64,000 bases of DNA from Ignavibacteria bacterium (GTDB taxonomy: Bacteria > Bacteroidota > Ignavibacteria > Kapaibacteriales > UBA961): assembly GCA_016720145.1 (NCBI GenBank), contig JADJXV010000001.1, positions 62,001 through 126,000 of the forward strand, read 5' to 3'. A program made the translations under genes and the position numbers. This document shows, piece by piece, positions 9,101 through 18,521 of this stretch (the stretch's first letter is position 1; each line of letters starts with the position of its first letter). Under the pieces are notes generated by a model. That model ran no database searches, was not told the DNA's origin, and was given only the letters and a program-made list of their open reading frames with translations.

Positions 9101-9519
9101 GAATATATCAAAACATTGCTAATCACGCCGTCTGGATTAGCCGATTCTAATTCACAGTTTTCATACATTTTCCGAAGGAGGTACCCATCGAAAATTATAA
9201 CATGAATTCACTGTATGCAAAGCGAATTTTCTCACAGTGAAAAGGGGTAGTTCTAAAGCATAAGAGAAAAGTGAAGGGAAGACATTGCAGAATGGTTACT
9301 GTTACGTCCAGCAAAATACCGACAAACTATTTGCTTCAACGCATAAACAGGGTATTTATGTTTGCACTCACATCAGTCCCAATTTTCAGGAATCACATGG
9401 TATTGTTGAAAAATTTACACCAATCAACATTTCCAAGTGGTGGAGAAAGAAATAGATAGATGATTTAATACCAAAATATTCGTATTTTTAATTAAATAAT
9501 ATTTTCAAGGAGAAATCTT
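9101..9519. other. Intergenic region with possible coding remnant
   Basis: The plus-strand frame 9264-9455 encodes protein-like sequence (DKLFASTHKQGIYVCTHIS) that resembles a blade of the exported beta-propeller proteins in this window, but it has no ATG start or ribosome binding site. An AAGGAGG at 9174-9180 precedes no start with a following frame of useful length. Nothing else was recognised. Confidence 0.3.
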
Positions 9520-11502
9520 ATGAAAACGGTCACAAATACACTTCATATTTCTTCGCGCTCAAGTTCATTTTGGATGAACTTTACTTTTGCTTTACTAGTT
9601 GGTAGTATGCTGCCTTTATTGGTGGCTTCGACTTCTGCACAAGTTCCATTTTTTAGAGAATATGCCCCATCTACTACAGATGCAACGAATGAAGGACGGT
9701 GTATAATCCGCCCACTCGCCGGTAATGATAAATTTCTGTCGATCGGACAATTCTTCGAACCAAATCTACCTACTTCAGGTCATGGTATTTGGACGAATAA
9801 CCTTGGCACTCTCAATACGGCAACGAATTATAATGCGGCTCCATTCGACGATCTAGCAGACTATGCGCTCGAGTTTATTGAGGATAGCATGGTCACTGGA
9901 ACGTATGGTACGTATGATCCTACATATACCGGTCATCCTGCCGTCGGCTATAAAATTTTAGATGAAACGATTGGTGAAACTGTATATAAAGTTGCCCATA
10001 CGTGGCCCATTATCCTCGATCCAACCGACCGTCAAATCAAATGGGATCACATTATAGACAATGGAGATGATGACCATAGTTTTGGTGTATCACTTGTTCG
10101 AGACCAAACCAGTACGAACGACTTTTTTGTACTCTCATACCTCGAAAATGTCGTAACTGCCAACATGCGTAGATTTGCCGTTACTCAATATACATGGGTA
10201 CTTGGAGATGATGGACATCAAGTCGGCTGGACATTTGAGTATAACTTGGACGGATATCAACTCTATCCTGAGGGTATAGTTCAAGGAACTGACGATGAGC
10301 TAGTCGTTGTAGGTAATGTAGTAGCAAATACAGGAGGAGATACACGAATTTTTTCGTGTCAAATTGATCATACTAATGGTGCAATTGCGAATTTTAGGAT
10401 ATATGAAACCTTTGATCCCTGGAGGACTGAGAATCCACTTGTCTGGGACGGTAATATTATAGCCAATTCTGTAACTGGTCCTTATACAGACGGTCATTTT
10501 TTAATTGCTGGAAAAGCAATGCTAAATGATTTTGACCCAATTGATGAGTTACCGGGCATATCAGAAATTCCAATGATATTTTCAATCAATTCTAATTTGA
10601 CTGAGAATCAGATGGCACTCTATCCCTACAAAACAACATCAGAAGATGAATTATACTTGAATGGTGAGTTTAATTGTGCGAAACAAGTTGTTCAGACTTA
10701 CGCAGGAGCTCCAGCTCCAGGGGTTGCCAGAGTTACTGCCGTCGGTCGATTGGGAAACAGCTCAACCTATCCAACGACAACTGGTGCATTCGTGATGAAT
10801 GCAACGAACCTAAATACACTTAATGGCATTCCGGGATGGGCAACTCTTCAAAGCACAGACTTTACAACGGGAACAAGTCCAACAGCTTCGACAGCTAAAT
10901 GGTTTGTTCCTGCCCCCGACACTGTATTGTCTTCATTTGCAGCAATTAATGGTACATATATCTATACAGGTCATCAAACAGGAGGCGGCACTCTTAATGC
11001 AATACAAGGATCAGTAAAAAAAGTAGATGGTACATCGGAATGTTATACAACTCCTTATTCCGATGGTGTAATATATCCTCCAGTAGAATCGGAGACAGAA
11101 GAACCTGATTATACCGAATGGGGAGATCCTGTTGAAGATTCTACTGTCCTTGACACCCCTGAATTATCACCGTTAAAATGTAATGGTGGTACAATTTCAG
11201 CAGGAAAACGTGGCTCTATAGACGAGCCAATAACAGGCAATGCTCCTGCAAGTGGTGAATCTGCAACAATTACTGTTGTTGGTTATGCACTCAATATACA
11301 ATATTCAACTACTGAAGCATCAAGCATAAAGTTGGTAGTAGTCGATTTGTTGGGCAATATGCTCGTTAATCAACGAGTTTCATGTTCGTATGGAACACAT
11401 TATTATACTATAGATACGAAAGATTGGCTCATTGGTCCATATTTTGTGTCAGTAATTAGTGCATGGTCACTTACAAATAAAAATATAGTTATAATCAGAT
11501 GA
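9520..11502 (+). CDS. T9SS-type secreted protein, unknown function
   Basis: This is a 660-residue protein starting at an ATG with AAGGAG 7 nt upstream. An extended signal peptide ends near residue 41 (STSAQ). The body is beta-rich, with many G, T, D and W residues, and resembles exported beta-propeller proteins without a clear repeat. The last 80 residues (LNIQYSTTEASS, VVVDLLGNM, ending IVIIR) look like a type IX secretion C-terminal sorting domain. It is probably exported by Sec, passed through T9SS and released or anchored on the cell surface. An intrinsic terminator follows 15 nt after the stop. Confidence 0.7.
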   Translation: MKTVTNTLHISSRSSSFWMNFTFALLVGSMLPLLVASTSAQVPFFREYAPSTTDATNEGRCIIRPLAGNDKFLSIGQFFEPNLPTSGHGIWTNNLGTLNTATNYNAAPFDDLADYALEFIEDSMVTGTYGTYDPTYTGHPAVGYKILDETIGETVYKVAHTWPIILDPTDRQIKWDHIIDNGDDDHSFGVSLVRDQTSTNDFFVLSYLENVVTANMRRFAVTQYTWVLGDDGHQVGWTFEYNLDGYQLYPEGIVQGTDDELVVVGNVVANTGGDTRIFSCQIDHTNGAIANFRIYETFDPWRTENPLVWDGNIIANSVTGPYTDGHFLIAGKAMLNDFDPIDELPGISEIPMIFSINSNLTENQMALYPYKTTSEDELYLNGEFNCAKQVVQTYAGAPAPGVARVTAVGRLGNSSTYPTTTGAFVMNATNLNTLNGIPGWATLQSTDFTTGTSPTASTAKWFVPAPDTVLSSFAAINGTYIYTGHQTGGGTLNAIQGSVKKVDGTSECYTTPYSDGVIYPPVESETEEPDYTEWGDPVEDSTVLDTPELSPLKCNGGTISAGKRGSIDEPITGNAPASGESATITVVGYALNIQYSTTEASSIKLVVVDLLGNMLVNQRVSCSYGTHYYTIDTKDWLIGPYFVSVISAWSLTNKNIVIIR

Positions 11503-11517
11503 TTTTTCTAACAATTT

Positions 11518-11551
11518 CCTTCGCCCACTTTCCTGTGGGCGAAGGTTTTTT
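11518..11551 (+). terminator. Intrinsic terminator between two T9SS genes
   Basis: An 11-bp GC-rich stem (CCTTCGCCCAC with GTGGGCGAAGG) and a 6-nt loop are followed by six T residues. It lies 12 nt before the start codon of the next gene, so it may act as an attenuator for that gene. Confidence 0.9.
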
Positions 11552-11563
11552 GTTGAGGTGAAA

Positions 11564-14500
11564 ATGAATATTTATACCATAGTAATTGCCTTTTTTATAC
11601 TTACTCTTATTGCTTCTGCCCAAAAAGAAGCAAATAATTGGTACTTTGGTGACCATGCAGGCATCACCTTCCAAAATGGCAAAGCAGAAGCTTATGGAGG
11701 TGGTCAGATAAGTTCTGTCGAAGGATGTGCAACTATTTCGGATAAAACGACCGGAGCTTTGTTGTTTTATACCGATGGTGTTACGATATGGAATAGAAAT
11801 GATCAAATTATGACTAATGGCAATGGATTAAAAGGTGCCAAATCTTCTAGTCAAAGTGCTCTGATTGTACCCAACCCTGCTAATAGTTTGCAATATTATA
11901 TTTTCACAACTCCAGAAGTTAATAGGCAAACCGGTTTCCATTATTCATTAGTAAGTTTAGAAAATCCAAATGGCGAAGTCATATTAAAAAATATTTTTTT
12001 GATTGATAGCGTTGCTGAGAAAGTCACAGGAACTATAGATTGTGAAGGTACAGGTTATTGGGTGGTAACTCATCATGCAACAAAAGGTGTTTTTTACTCT
12101 TTTCATGTTACAACATTGGGAGTGGATACAACTCCAATAATAACATCGTATTTTAATGGGTATGAAAATTTTTACCAAGGATATATTAAAATATCGCCAA
12201 ATAAATCCAAAATAGCTGTAGCTTCATCCACACGAATCCCATCTTATAATATCCGTTTATCTTTGTTTGATTTCAATGCTTCTACAGGAGAAATTGCAAA
12301 TTACATGCCAATTAGTACACCAAACACATTTGTCTATTATGGTGTATCATTCTCACCCGATAACTCAAAGCTTTATATTTCAGGCTCGACTACAGCAATA
12401 CCCTCACTTGAGTCATACTCCATTTTTCAATATGAAACCGATTTACCAGACGCTGCTTCAATTCGGGCATCACTCCAGGTAATAAAAACAGGTTACTTTG
12501 TTACTCTTCAACTTGCCTCAAATGGAAAGATTTATGCTGCTGAACTAAATACTGCTTCAGTAGGAATATTACATAATCCTAATCGTAAGGGATTAAAAAG
12601 CAATTACCAAAAAAGTGGTTTATTATTAACGGGTACTTGTCAAAGCGGTCTCCCCAACTTCATGGACTACAATCTTGGACATAGCAGTGATACAGCAATT
12701 ATTTGCAGTGGTTTTGGAAGTAACTCCCGCATCGGCCCACCAACATTTTCCGGGTACAGCTATTCGTGGTCACCTGCTACGGGCTTAGATAATCCCTCCA
12801 TTGCCAATCCAATAGCAAGTCCATCACAGACCACCGAATACACTCTCAAAGTCACCAATACCAATGGTTGTGAAAGCTTTCAAACGTATATCGTAGCCAT
12901 TGCCGAGAAACCAAAGATTGCAGCCGTTGCGCCGATTTGTGCAGGTGCAAGCGTTCAGCTTTCTGCTTCGGGTGGTGATACCTATCAGTGGTTTCCGCCC
13001 GAAAGTGTGGACACAGCCACAAAAGCTAATCCCATCGCCAAGCCCAAAGTCAGTACACGATACAAAGTGATTACAACCCGTGGTCAATGTACTGATTCTG
13101 CGTTTGTCGATGTCGAAGTCATTGTGCCGGTAGCCAACGCAGGCGCGGACAAAACGACCTGCACCGGCGGCAGTGTTCAGCTCGGCGACACAGCAAAAGC
13201 AGGGGAGAGCTATACATGGACACCAACCGAAGGATTGAATAACTCTATACTATCCAATCCGATAGCCACACCAACCAAAACCACCCAATACATCCTCGAA
13301 GTGTGGAAAAATGGCTGTACTGCGTATGACACCGTTCTCGTGACGGTCGTTGGCAAGACAAAGGCAATTGTTTCGGGAGATACTGCTATTTGCGGCGGTC
13401 AAAAAGTACAACTCATGGCGAGCGGCGGGAGCAACTATTCATGGACCCCGACAGTGGGTTTGGATAATCCAAGTGTTTCAAATCCAATAGCTTCACCACA
13501 AATTACTACCAAATATAAAGTCATTGTATCGAACGGCGATTGCAAAGATTCTGCCTTTGTCACAGTGAGCGTATCGCCATTTTCCGGCGCGAAGGCAGGC
13601 ATTGACAAGACCATTTGTCCGGGAGCAAGCACCCAAATCGGCACGCCACCCGAAACCGGAAACACCTATTTGTGGTCAGATAATATCGCAGTGAACGAGC
13701 GTTCACTTTCAAATCCAACGGTTTCGCCCAATACAACCACCGAGTACATCCTCACCGTTACGAATGCAACAGGTTGTATAGCTACTGATACCGTTCTCGT
13801 CACGGTCGGCATTATCGTAGCGAAAGTATCCAATGATACTGCTATTTGTTCAGGTTCAAGCATACAGCTTCTCGCCAGCGGCGGAGCAAACTACACATGG
13901 ACACCCACAACAGGATTAAGCAACCCAAGCATAGAAAACCCTACAGCAACTCCAACTACTACAACCACCTACAAAGTAAAAGTATCCAGCGGCACATGCG
14001 AAGATTCTGCCTTCGTCACCATCACGGTCAATCCACAACCCATCGCCAAAGCAGGAGAAGACAAAACCCTCTGCATAGGAGCAAGCACAGAAATCGGAGA
14101 AGCAGCACAGACAGGATTTACCTATTCATGGCTTCCGACGACTGGATTAGATGATGCAACAAAGTCAAATCCAACTGCATCACCTACAAGCACAACGCAA
14201 TACATTCTCACTGTCACCGGCAATGGCGGGTGTTCGGCGAGTGATACCGTTCTGGTGACCATCGGCACGATCAAAGCATTTGTCTCGAATGATACAAGTA
14301 TCTGCGAAGGTGCAAGTGCGAAGTTATTCGCCAGTGGAGGCTCGAAGTATGAGTGGTCACCGAGCACTGGATTAGATAATCCATCCATAGCCACACCCAC
14401 AGCAAACCCAACAAGTACAACGAAATACAAAGTGCTTGTTTCCAGTGGCACATGTATTGATTCTAACTTCGTGACAGTGACCATACTTCCACCACCAAAT

Positions 14501-15355
14501 GCCAATGCAGGCAACGACAAACCAATCTGTCGCGGTGAAAGCACACAAATAGGTATTTCCGCAGAAGCAGGAAACGCGTATTCTTGGAGTCCTTCGACAG
14601 GTCTTTCAAGTCCAACTGCAAGTCAGACAACAGCAAGTCCTGCAACCACAACAACCTACACGCTCACCGTTTCCAATGCCGCAGGATGCGTGAAATCCGA
14701 CGAAGTCACCGTCACCGTGAATCCAAGGAATGAACGTTCATTCACCTTGAAACCCGATACAGTAAGTATCTTACCCGGCAAGCAATTCACGACCTATTTG
14801 AATATTCCAAGTGGAGTAGTAGATTGGAGCATAAAATTAAACTACGATCCATTATTACTCACATTCAATTCTATTTCCGAAGGACAAGCAATTCCTGAAG
14901 ATCTCAAAGGTGAATTGCTCGTAAGTGGTAATGGAGGAAGCCGTTCAATTTCTATAAACTTCGACGCATACTTGCCGCATACATCGGATACAGTTTATCC
15001 TGTTCGATTAGTAGTTGATTCATCAAAAGTCGCTGACTGCGAGACATGGAATGCGACCGGCAATATCCTCATGCTCGCTGATTACTGTGGGAAAAATATC
15101 CGAGTGGTGAGCAGTACAGGCAAGAAGTATTACCTGACGGTGAAAGATCGTAGCATAGACTTCGGTGTAGGACTCTCGGGGAATGTACGCTTGGAAGTGT
15201 TTGATTATGTAGGGAATTCTGTGCTTGTTGTGTCGGATGGCGCACTTGAGGCAGGTGAGTACTCTGCTGCGCTAGACTTACCGGTGGGTGTGTATTATTG
15301 CCGGATTCAGGCCGGGATGTATGAGAGTGTAGGGAAGGTGTTGATCGCGAGATGA
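11564..15355 (+). CDS. Giant T9SS surface protein with alternating Ig-like repeats
   Basis: This is a 1263-residue protein. The ATG at 11564 is chosen because GAGGTGA (11555-11561) serves as ribosome binding site; a GTG at 11558 would lie inside it. A signal peptide ends at LIASAQ. Residues about 20-370 form a propeller-like domain beginning NNWYFGDHAG, frequent in gliding-bacterium surface proteins. Nine Ig-like repeats (about 375-1055) alternate between two types. A cohesin-like domain follows (about 1060-1170, LNYDPLLLTFNS). The C-terminal sorting domain ends GVYYCRIQAG and KVLIAR. T9SS export and a surface or adhesive role are inferred. Confidence 0.8.
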   Translation: MNIYTIVIAFFILTLIASAQKEANNWYFGDHAGITFQNGKAEAYGGGQISSVEGCATISDKTTGALLFYTDGVTIWNRNDQIMTNGNGLKGAKSSSQSALIVPNPANSLQYYIFTTPEVNRQTGFHYSLVSLENPNGEVILKNIFLIDSVAEKVTGTIDCEGTGYWVVTHHATKGVFYSFHVTTLGVDTTPIITSYFNGYENFYQGYIKISPNKSKIAVASSTRIPSYNIRLSLFDFNASTGEIANYMPISTPNTFVYYGVSFSPDNSKLYISGSTTAIPSLESYSIFQYETDLPDAASIRASLQVIKTGYFVTLQLASNGKIYAAELNTASVGILHNPNRKGLKSNYQKSGLLLTGTCQSGLPNFMDYNLGHSSDTAIICSGFGSNSRIGPPTFSGYSYSWSPATGLDNPSIANPIASPSQTTEYTLKVTNTNGCESFQTYIVAIAEKPKIAAVAPICAGASVQLSASGGDTYQWFPPESVDTATKANPIAKPKVSTRYKVITTRGQCTDSAFVDVEVIVPVANAGADKTTCTGGSVQLGDTAKAGESYTWTPTEGLNNSILSNPIATPTKTTQYILEVWKNGCTAYDTVLVTVVGKTKAIVSGDTAICGGQKVQLMASGGSNYSWTPTVGLDNPSVSNPIASPQITTKYKVIVSNGDCKDSAFVTVSVSPFSGAKAGIDKTICPGASTQIGTPPETGNTYLWSDNIAVNERSLSNPTVSPNTTTEYILTVTNATGCIATDTVLVTVGIIVAKVSNDTAICSGSSIQLLASGGANYTWTPTTGLSNPSIENPTATPTTTTTYKVKVSSGTCEDSAFVTITVNPQPIAKAGEDKTLCIGASTEIGEAAQTGFTYSWLPTTGLDDATKSNPTASPTSTTQYILTVTGNGGCSASDTVLVTIGTIKAFVSNDTSICEGASAKLFASGGSKYEWSPSTGLDNPSIATPTANPTSTTKYKVLVSSGTCIDSNFVTVTILPPPNANAGNDKPICRGESTQIGISAEAGNAYSWSPSTGLSSPTASQTTASPATTTTYTLTVSNAAGCVKSDEVTVTVNPRNERSFTLKPDTVSILPGKQFTTYLNIPSGVVDWSIKLNYDPLLLTFNSISEGQAIPEDLKGELLVSGNGGSRSISINFDAYLPHTSDTVYPVRLVVDSSKVADCETWNATGNILMLADYCGKNIRVVSSTGKKYYLTVKDRSIDFGVGLSGNVRLEVFDYVGNSVLVVSDGALEAGEYSAALDLPVGVYYCRIQAGMYESVGKVLIAR
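12685..14732 (+). repeat. Nine Ig-like repeats in two alternating types
   Basis: One type starts (A/N)DKT.C.G.S.QIG and ends GC...DTVLVTV. The other starts NDTAIC.G...L.ASGG.NY.WTP and ends CEDSAFVT. Repeats 3 to 9 alternate strictly between them, with unit lengths of about 70 and 72 codons. The pattern implies that expansion occurred by duplication of a two-domain unit. Confidence 0.8.
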
Positions 15356-15436
15356 GGTATTTGACGCAGCGAAATCTTTGCGACCTTTGCGCCTTTGCGT
15401 TAAAAAGTAACTCTGCACGACGTACGGCACAATCAG

Positions 15437-15537
15437 TTTTTAACACAAAGGCACGAAGTAACCACAGAGTTCACAACAGGATTAGGTGTATCTATAGTGA
15501 ACTTTGTGGAGTACCTTGGTGCCTTTGTGTTAAAAAA
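15437..15537. repeat. Palindromic repeat, copy 2
   Basis: Long arms (TTTTTAACACAAAGGCAC and its complement, extending through CCACAGAGTTCAC) enclose a short loop. It is in the same orientation as the copy at 6996-7087. Just before it, 15365-15402 holds a related TTTGCG-rich segment common between genes in such genomes. It may be a non-autonomous REP- or MITE-type element; no transposase is seen. Confidence 0.8.
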
Positions 15538-15617
15538 ATCACAAGCTTTGAAATTAATAAAAATAGTAATTTTGTTAAATAATAGTATTGTATCATTACT
15601 ACTTAGGAGAATATATC

Positions 15618-16313
15618 ATGCCGAATCCTCCAACCGAAAGCAAGAAGCCGAAATTTTTCGGTTATGCTCTTCTCGCCGGCGCCGTCGGAGGCGCTATGCC
15701 ATCGATCGTCAACTTAAGTTTTTCTAATCAATCCATCGGGAATATCGCCGGCGCACTCTTGGGTACGTCGGTTTTTATGTTTTTTGGCGCATTGGTCGTG
15801 TTTTTTTATCAAGAAGAGAATATGAAAACTGCGCTCGCTATCGGCGCATCGCTCCCGGGGATATTACAAGGGTTAACTAAATCTAATTCAACACTCTCCG
15901 CTGAATTCTCGCTGACTACTCCAATGTACGCACAGCAGCCGGCTTCTTCCACGGAGCGCATCACAATCATAGTCGATGCAGAAGATACAAACGACTCCAA
16001 GGAGATTACCGCTAACCGATTAAAAAGCAAAGATTTGTGGTTCTCTACACCTGCTATATCTCCACTCCGGTATCATCATGGAATGACAAAAGATACGATC
16101 TTTATCGACTTGCCCACAGGCACGAGTGAAGTTCGTCTCACACCCGGCGGTGGCTACGACAAGGAGAATGCGCTCATACTTGATAATGCAACCCTTCAGA
16201 AAAAAGTGATCCATGTGAAATTTTCCGATAATGGTTTTTGGCAATCTTTCTGGCAGTCTGCCGGTAATGACCATGTGCCGAGTTATAAGATTATGCTGTC
16301 GGATAAGAAATAA
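15618..16313 (+). CDS. Uncharacterised membrane protein
   Basis: This is a 231-residue protein. The ATG at 15618 follows TAGGAGA at 7 nt spacing and is preferred over an upstream TTG at 15588. Three hydrophobic segments lie in the first 90 residues (about 14-34, 41-64, 70-88), followed by a hydrophilic C-terminal domain of about 140 residues that reads as a beta-rich soluble domain. Family not recognised. It is followed 43 nt later by a Bor-like lipoprotein gene in the same direction, so the two may be co-transcribed. Confidence 0.6.
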   Translation: MPNPPTESKKPKFFGYALLAGAVGGAMPSIVNLSFSNQSIGNIAGALLGTSVFMFFGALVVFFYQEENMKTALAIGASLPGILQGLTKSNSTLSAEFSLTTPMYAQQPASSTERITIIVDAEDTNDSKEITANRLKSKDLWFSTPAISPLRYHHGMTKDTIFIDLPTGTSEVRLTPGGGYDKENALILDNATLQKKVIHVKFSDNGFWQSFWQSAGNDHVPSYKIMLSDKK

Positions 16314-16356
16314 TTAAGTTCATTACTTCATTACTATCAATATGTTAGGATAATCA

Positions 16357-16698
16357 ATGATTACTATGCTACGCTGCCGAACTCTCCCTCTTTTCGTTTT
16401 TATACTTCTCCATCTCTCATCCTGTGCGACATTTACCATCGAAGGCGGTGACACAGGGTCGAATACCGTGAATTCACGCACAGAAATAGTCTATCTCTAT
16501 GGTCTAGCAGGTCAGCCGGATTTGAAAAATCTGTGTGGACAGAATTTGCCGCCCGGTACGCAAGCAAATAAAGCACTTTCAACGGTGAAAGTAAAAACGA
16601 ATCTTTTGTACATGTTATGCGCGACCATTACACTTGGTATGATACAACCTCTTGATATTGAATATACTTGCGCTGTGCCATGTGTGGGTGAACATTGA
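16357..16698 (+). CDS. Bor-like lipoprotein
   Basis: This is a 113-residue protein with a signal peptide and lipobox ending at Cys23 (LSSC). The C-terminal pattern (a K/V-rich strand, then CATITLGMIQPLDIEYTC) matches the Bor/Iss lipoprotein family, where ITLGIYTP precedes a conserved cysteine. Bor of phage lambda and Iss of plasmids are outer-membrane lipoproteins linked to serum resistance; that role is unlikely to transfer to this organism. The start has TTAGGA 6 nt upstream. Family assignment is from motif memory and should be checked with a profile search. Confidence 0.6.
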   Translation: MITMLRCRTLPLFVFILLHLSSCATFTIEGGDTGSNTVNSRTEIVYLYGLAGQPDLKNLCGQNLPPGTQANKALSTVKVKTNLLYMLCATITLGMIQPLDIEYTCAVPCVGEH

Positions 16699-16743
16699 GC
16701 GAGTACAGTCCATCAATTCAAATATGAAGACAATATCAATGCA

Positions 16744-16853
16744 TGTCATTCAGATGGAGTCTTCGACTGAAGAATCGACCTCAGTTGATAGCGTAATATC
16801 ATGAATAATCAGCATGTTGCGATTCTTCATCCTAAGACGGATTCAGAATGACA
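16744..16853. repeat. Inverted repeat of GTCATTC type, copy A
   Basis: It begins TGTCATTC and ends GAATGACA, with internal complementary words GAAGAATCG and CGATTCTTC. Similar intergenic palindromes are widespread in FCB genomes. Confidence 0.8.
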
Positions 16854-16876
16854 AATGAGAAGATATTTAAAAGGTA

Positions 16877-16985
16877 TGTCATTCTGATGGAGTCTTCGAC
16901 TGAAGAATCGACCATGGCAGTGGCGTAACAGCATGAAAATACAGCTCGTTACGATTCTTCGCCAGTAGACTGGTACAGAATGACA
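16877..16985. repeat. Inverted repeat of GTCATTC type, copy B
   Basis: It has the same ends and internal GAAGAATCG/CGATTCTTC words as copy A, arranged in tandem 23 nt later. The left half is nearly identical to copy A and the middle is diverged. The rest of the 344-nt gap between genes is otherwise empty. Confidence 0.8.
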
Positions 16986-17042
16986 ATGGTTTAGATATTT
17001 GCAAATACAATATCATAAAAACATACAATTTATGGAGTGAAT

Positions 17043-18521
17043 ATGTATATCATCGATAATGGGAATCAACAATGGACAAATCTCCACCGAACGATTATAA
17101 ATCTGCCGATCAAGCTCAAAACGCTCTACAATCCACCTATTACTACTCTTGCTTCTCTAAAACCGTTATGTATTGAATTAGAAGAACTTATAGACTCTGA
17201 GTCGGGTAGAATTCGTGCATATGGCGCTCGCTGGTCGTTGTCATCAGCCGCGTCGGCCGACAGTAATGGTGTGATGCTAGAGATGGCGAATCTCAATCAA
17301 GTTTTTCGGATGCATACTTATTTGGACAACAGTTACAGTGGTTCGGCGGACAGAATTCGATTCTTTCAATCTGGCATCAGCGTTCGGGCGTTGAATGACT
17401 TTCTCAATGCAAGGGGATACGCCCTCAAAACATCCGGTGCGAGCGATGGTCAGACTTTAGCCGGCGCAGTCTCGACAGGAACTCATGGTGCAGCGTTTCA
17501 GGTGGGAGCGATGCAAGAGTCAGTGGTGGGGTTACATATTATTTGCGGAAAAGGGAAGAATTACTGGATAGAACGCGAGACGTATCCTGTGGTAAATCAA
17601 CAGTTTTTGGATGCGCTTGGGGCTACGGCGATTCGAAATGATGAAATATTTAATGCTGCTCTTGTCAGCTTTGGGAGCTTTGGTGTGATACTGGCGTATG
17701 CAGTTGAATATGACGTGATATATAATCTCGAGATGTATCGTGAACGTGTAAGTCATGATGTTGCTAAAGTATTTATGGAACAATTATTTGCACCTGATTT
17801 ATCTTTAAATTCAAATGCAATTACTACCATATTTCAGGGAATAACAAAAAGTCCGACGGACGCTCATCACATTGAGGTTGATATTAATCCGCATGATGCA
17901 ACTGCTTCATTTATAAGTGTGATGTACAAAACGCAGGATATGACGGAAGTCCCTTTTTGTAATCCATCGGGTGTTCCGGGGAACGAATCTATCACAGTCG
18001 TCGGCAAAGCAGTGTCAATTCTCGGTGATGTCTTTGGAAATTGGCTTACTGGAGTATTAATTCCACAATTTTCCGGTACCATTACGAGCCAAATTCAGAT
18101 TTGTAAACCGTTTGTACGCTTGCCGCGTGGAAAGATGTTCGATCCCACATATGCTACCGGCGGGATTCTATCTATAGAGTTGGGAATTAACCACACAAAT
18201 ATTTCTTCGACGGTCGACGTACTCTTGGCACTCAATTCTACTATCCCGTTTGCCGGTGTTTTTGCGATTCGATTTGTGAAGCAAACGCATGCTACACTTG
18301 GATTTACCAAATTTCCTATGACATGTTGTATCGAATTGCCCGGCGTCGGATGCGATGCGACGTATGAATTTTACAACAATCTGTACCCGGCACTCGAAGC
18401 TGCGGGGATTGAATTTACGCTTCATTGGGGACAAATGAATGATTACGACACCAATGGTGCAGCTAAAGTAAGATCCAGATGGGGAGATGCAGCCGTGAAT
18501 TCATGGCTTGCTGTTCGGTAA
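17043..18521 (+). CDS. FAD-binding (PCMH-type) oxidoreductase, probably C-terminally truncated
   Basis: This is a 492-residue protein without a signal peptide. The N-terminal half has the PCMH-type FAD domain: AYGARWSLS, a strand ending QSGISV, and the glycine-rich AVSTGTHG loop (residues about 141-149) that contacts the FAD pyrophosphate. The remainder resembles sugar-1,4-lactone oxidase-type C-termini. The ATG at 17043 follows GGAG at 5 nt spacing. The frame ends in TAA at 18519, but the same frame continues for 41 codons of protein-like sequence to a TAG, suggesting a nonsense mutation. The substrate is unknown. Confidence 0.75.
   Translation: MYIIDNGNQQWTNLHRTIINLPIKLKTLYNPPITTLASLKPLCIELEELIDSESGRIRAYGARWSLSSAASADSNGVMLEMANLNQVFRMHTYLDNSYSGSADRIRFFQSGISVRALNDFLNARGYALKTSGASDGQTLAGAVSTGTHGAAFQVGAMQESVVGLHIICGKGKNYWIERETYPVVNQQFLDALGATAIRNDEIFNAALVSFGSFGVILAYAVEYDVIYNLEMYRERVSHDVAKVFMEQLFAPDLSLNSNAITTIFQGITKSPTDAHHIEVDINPHDATASFISVMYKTQDMTEVPFCNPSGVPGNESITVVGKAVSILGDVFGNWLTGVLIPQFSGTITSQIQICKPFVRLPRGKMFDPTYATGGILSIELGINHTNISSTVDVLLALNSTIPFAGVFAIRFVKQTHATLGFTKFPMTCCIELPGVGCDATYEFYNNLYPALEAAGIEFTLHWGQMNDYDTNGAAKVRSRWGDAAVNSWLAVR

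Noticed and set aside
9271..9459. A 62-residue gene on the plus strand
   Set aside because: It starts with GTG without a ribosome site and has unlikely composition; the overlapping frame at 9264-9455 looks more protein-like and is itself only a remnant.
14122..14544. A 140-residue minus-strand ORF inside the Ig-repeat protein
   Set aside because: It lies opposite a strongly supported gene and recurs with each repeat, so it is a shadow of the repeat sequence.
14740..15080. A cellulosome, suggested by cohesin-like domains in several giant proteins
   Set aside because: No dockerin domains or glycoside hydrolases are present; cohesin-like folds are common in T9SS proteins as general beta domains.
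16744..16985. A short CRISPR array
   Set aside because: There are only two units of about 110 nt, each a palindrome, with no spacer-repeat pattern and no cas gene nearby.
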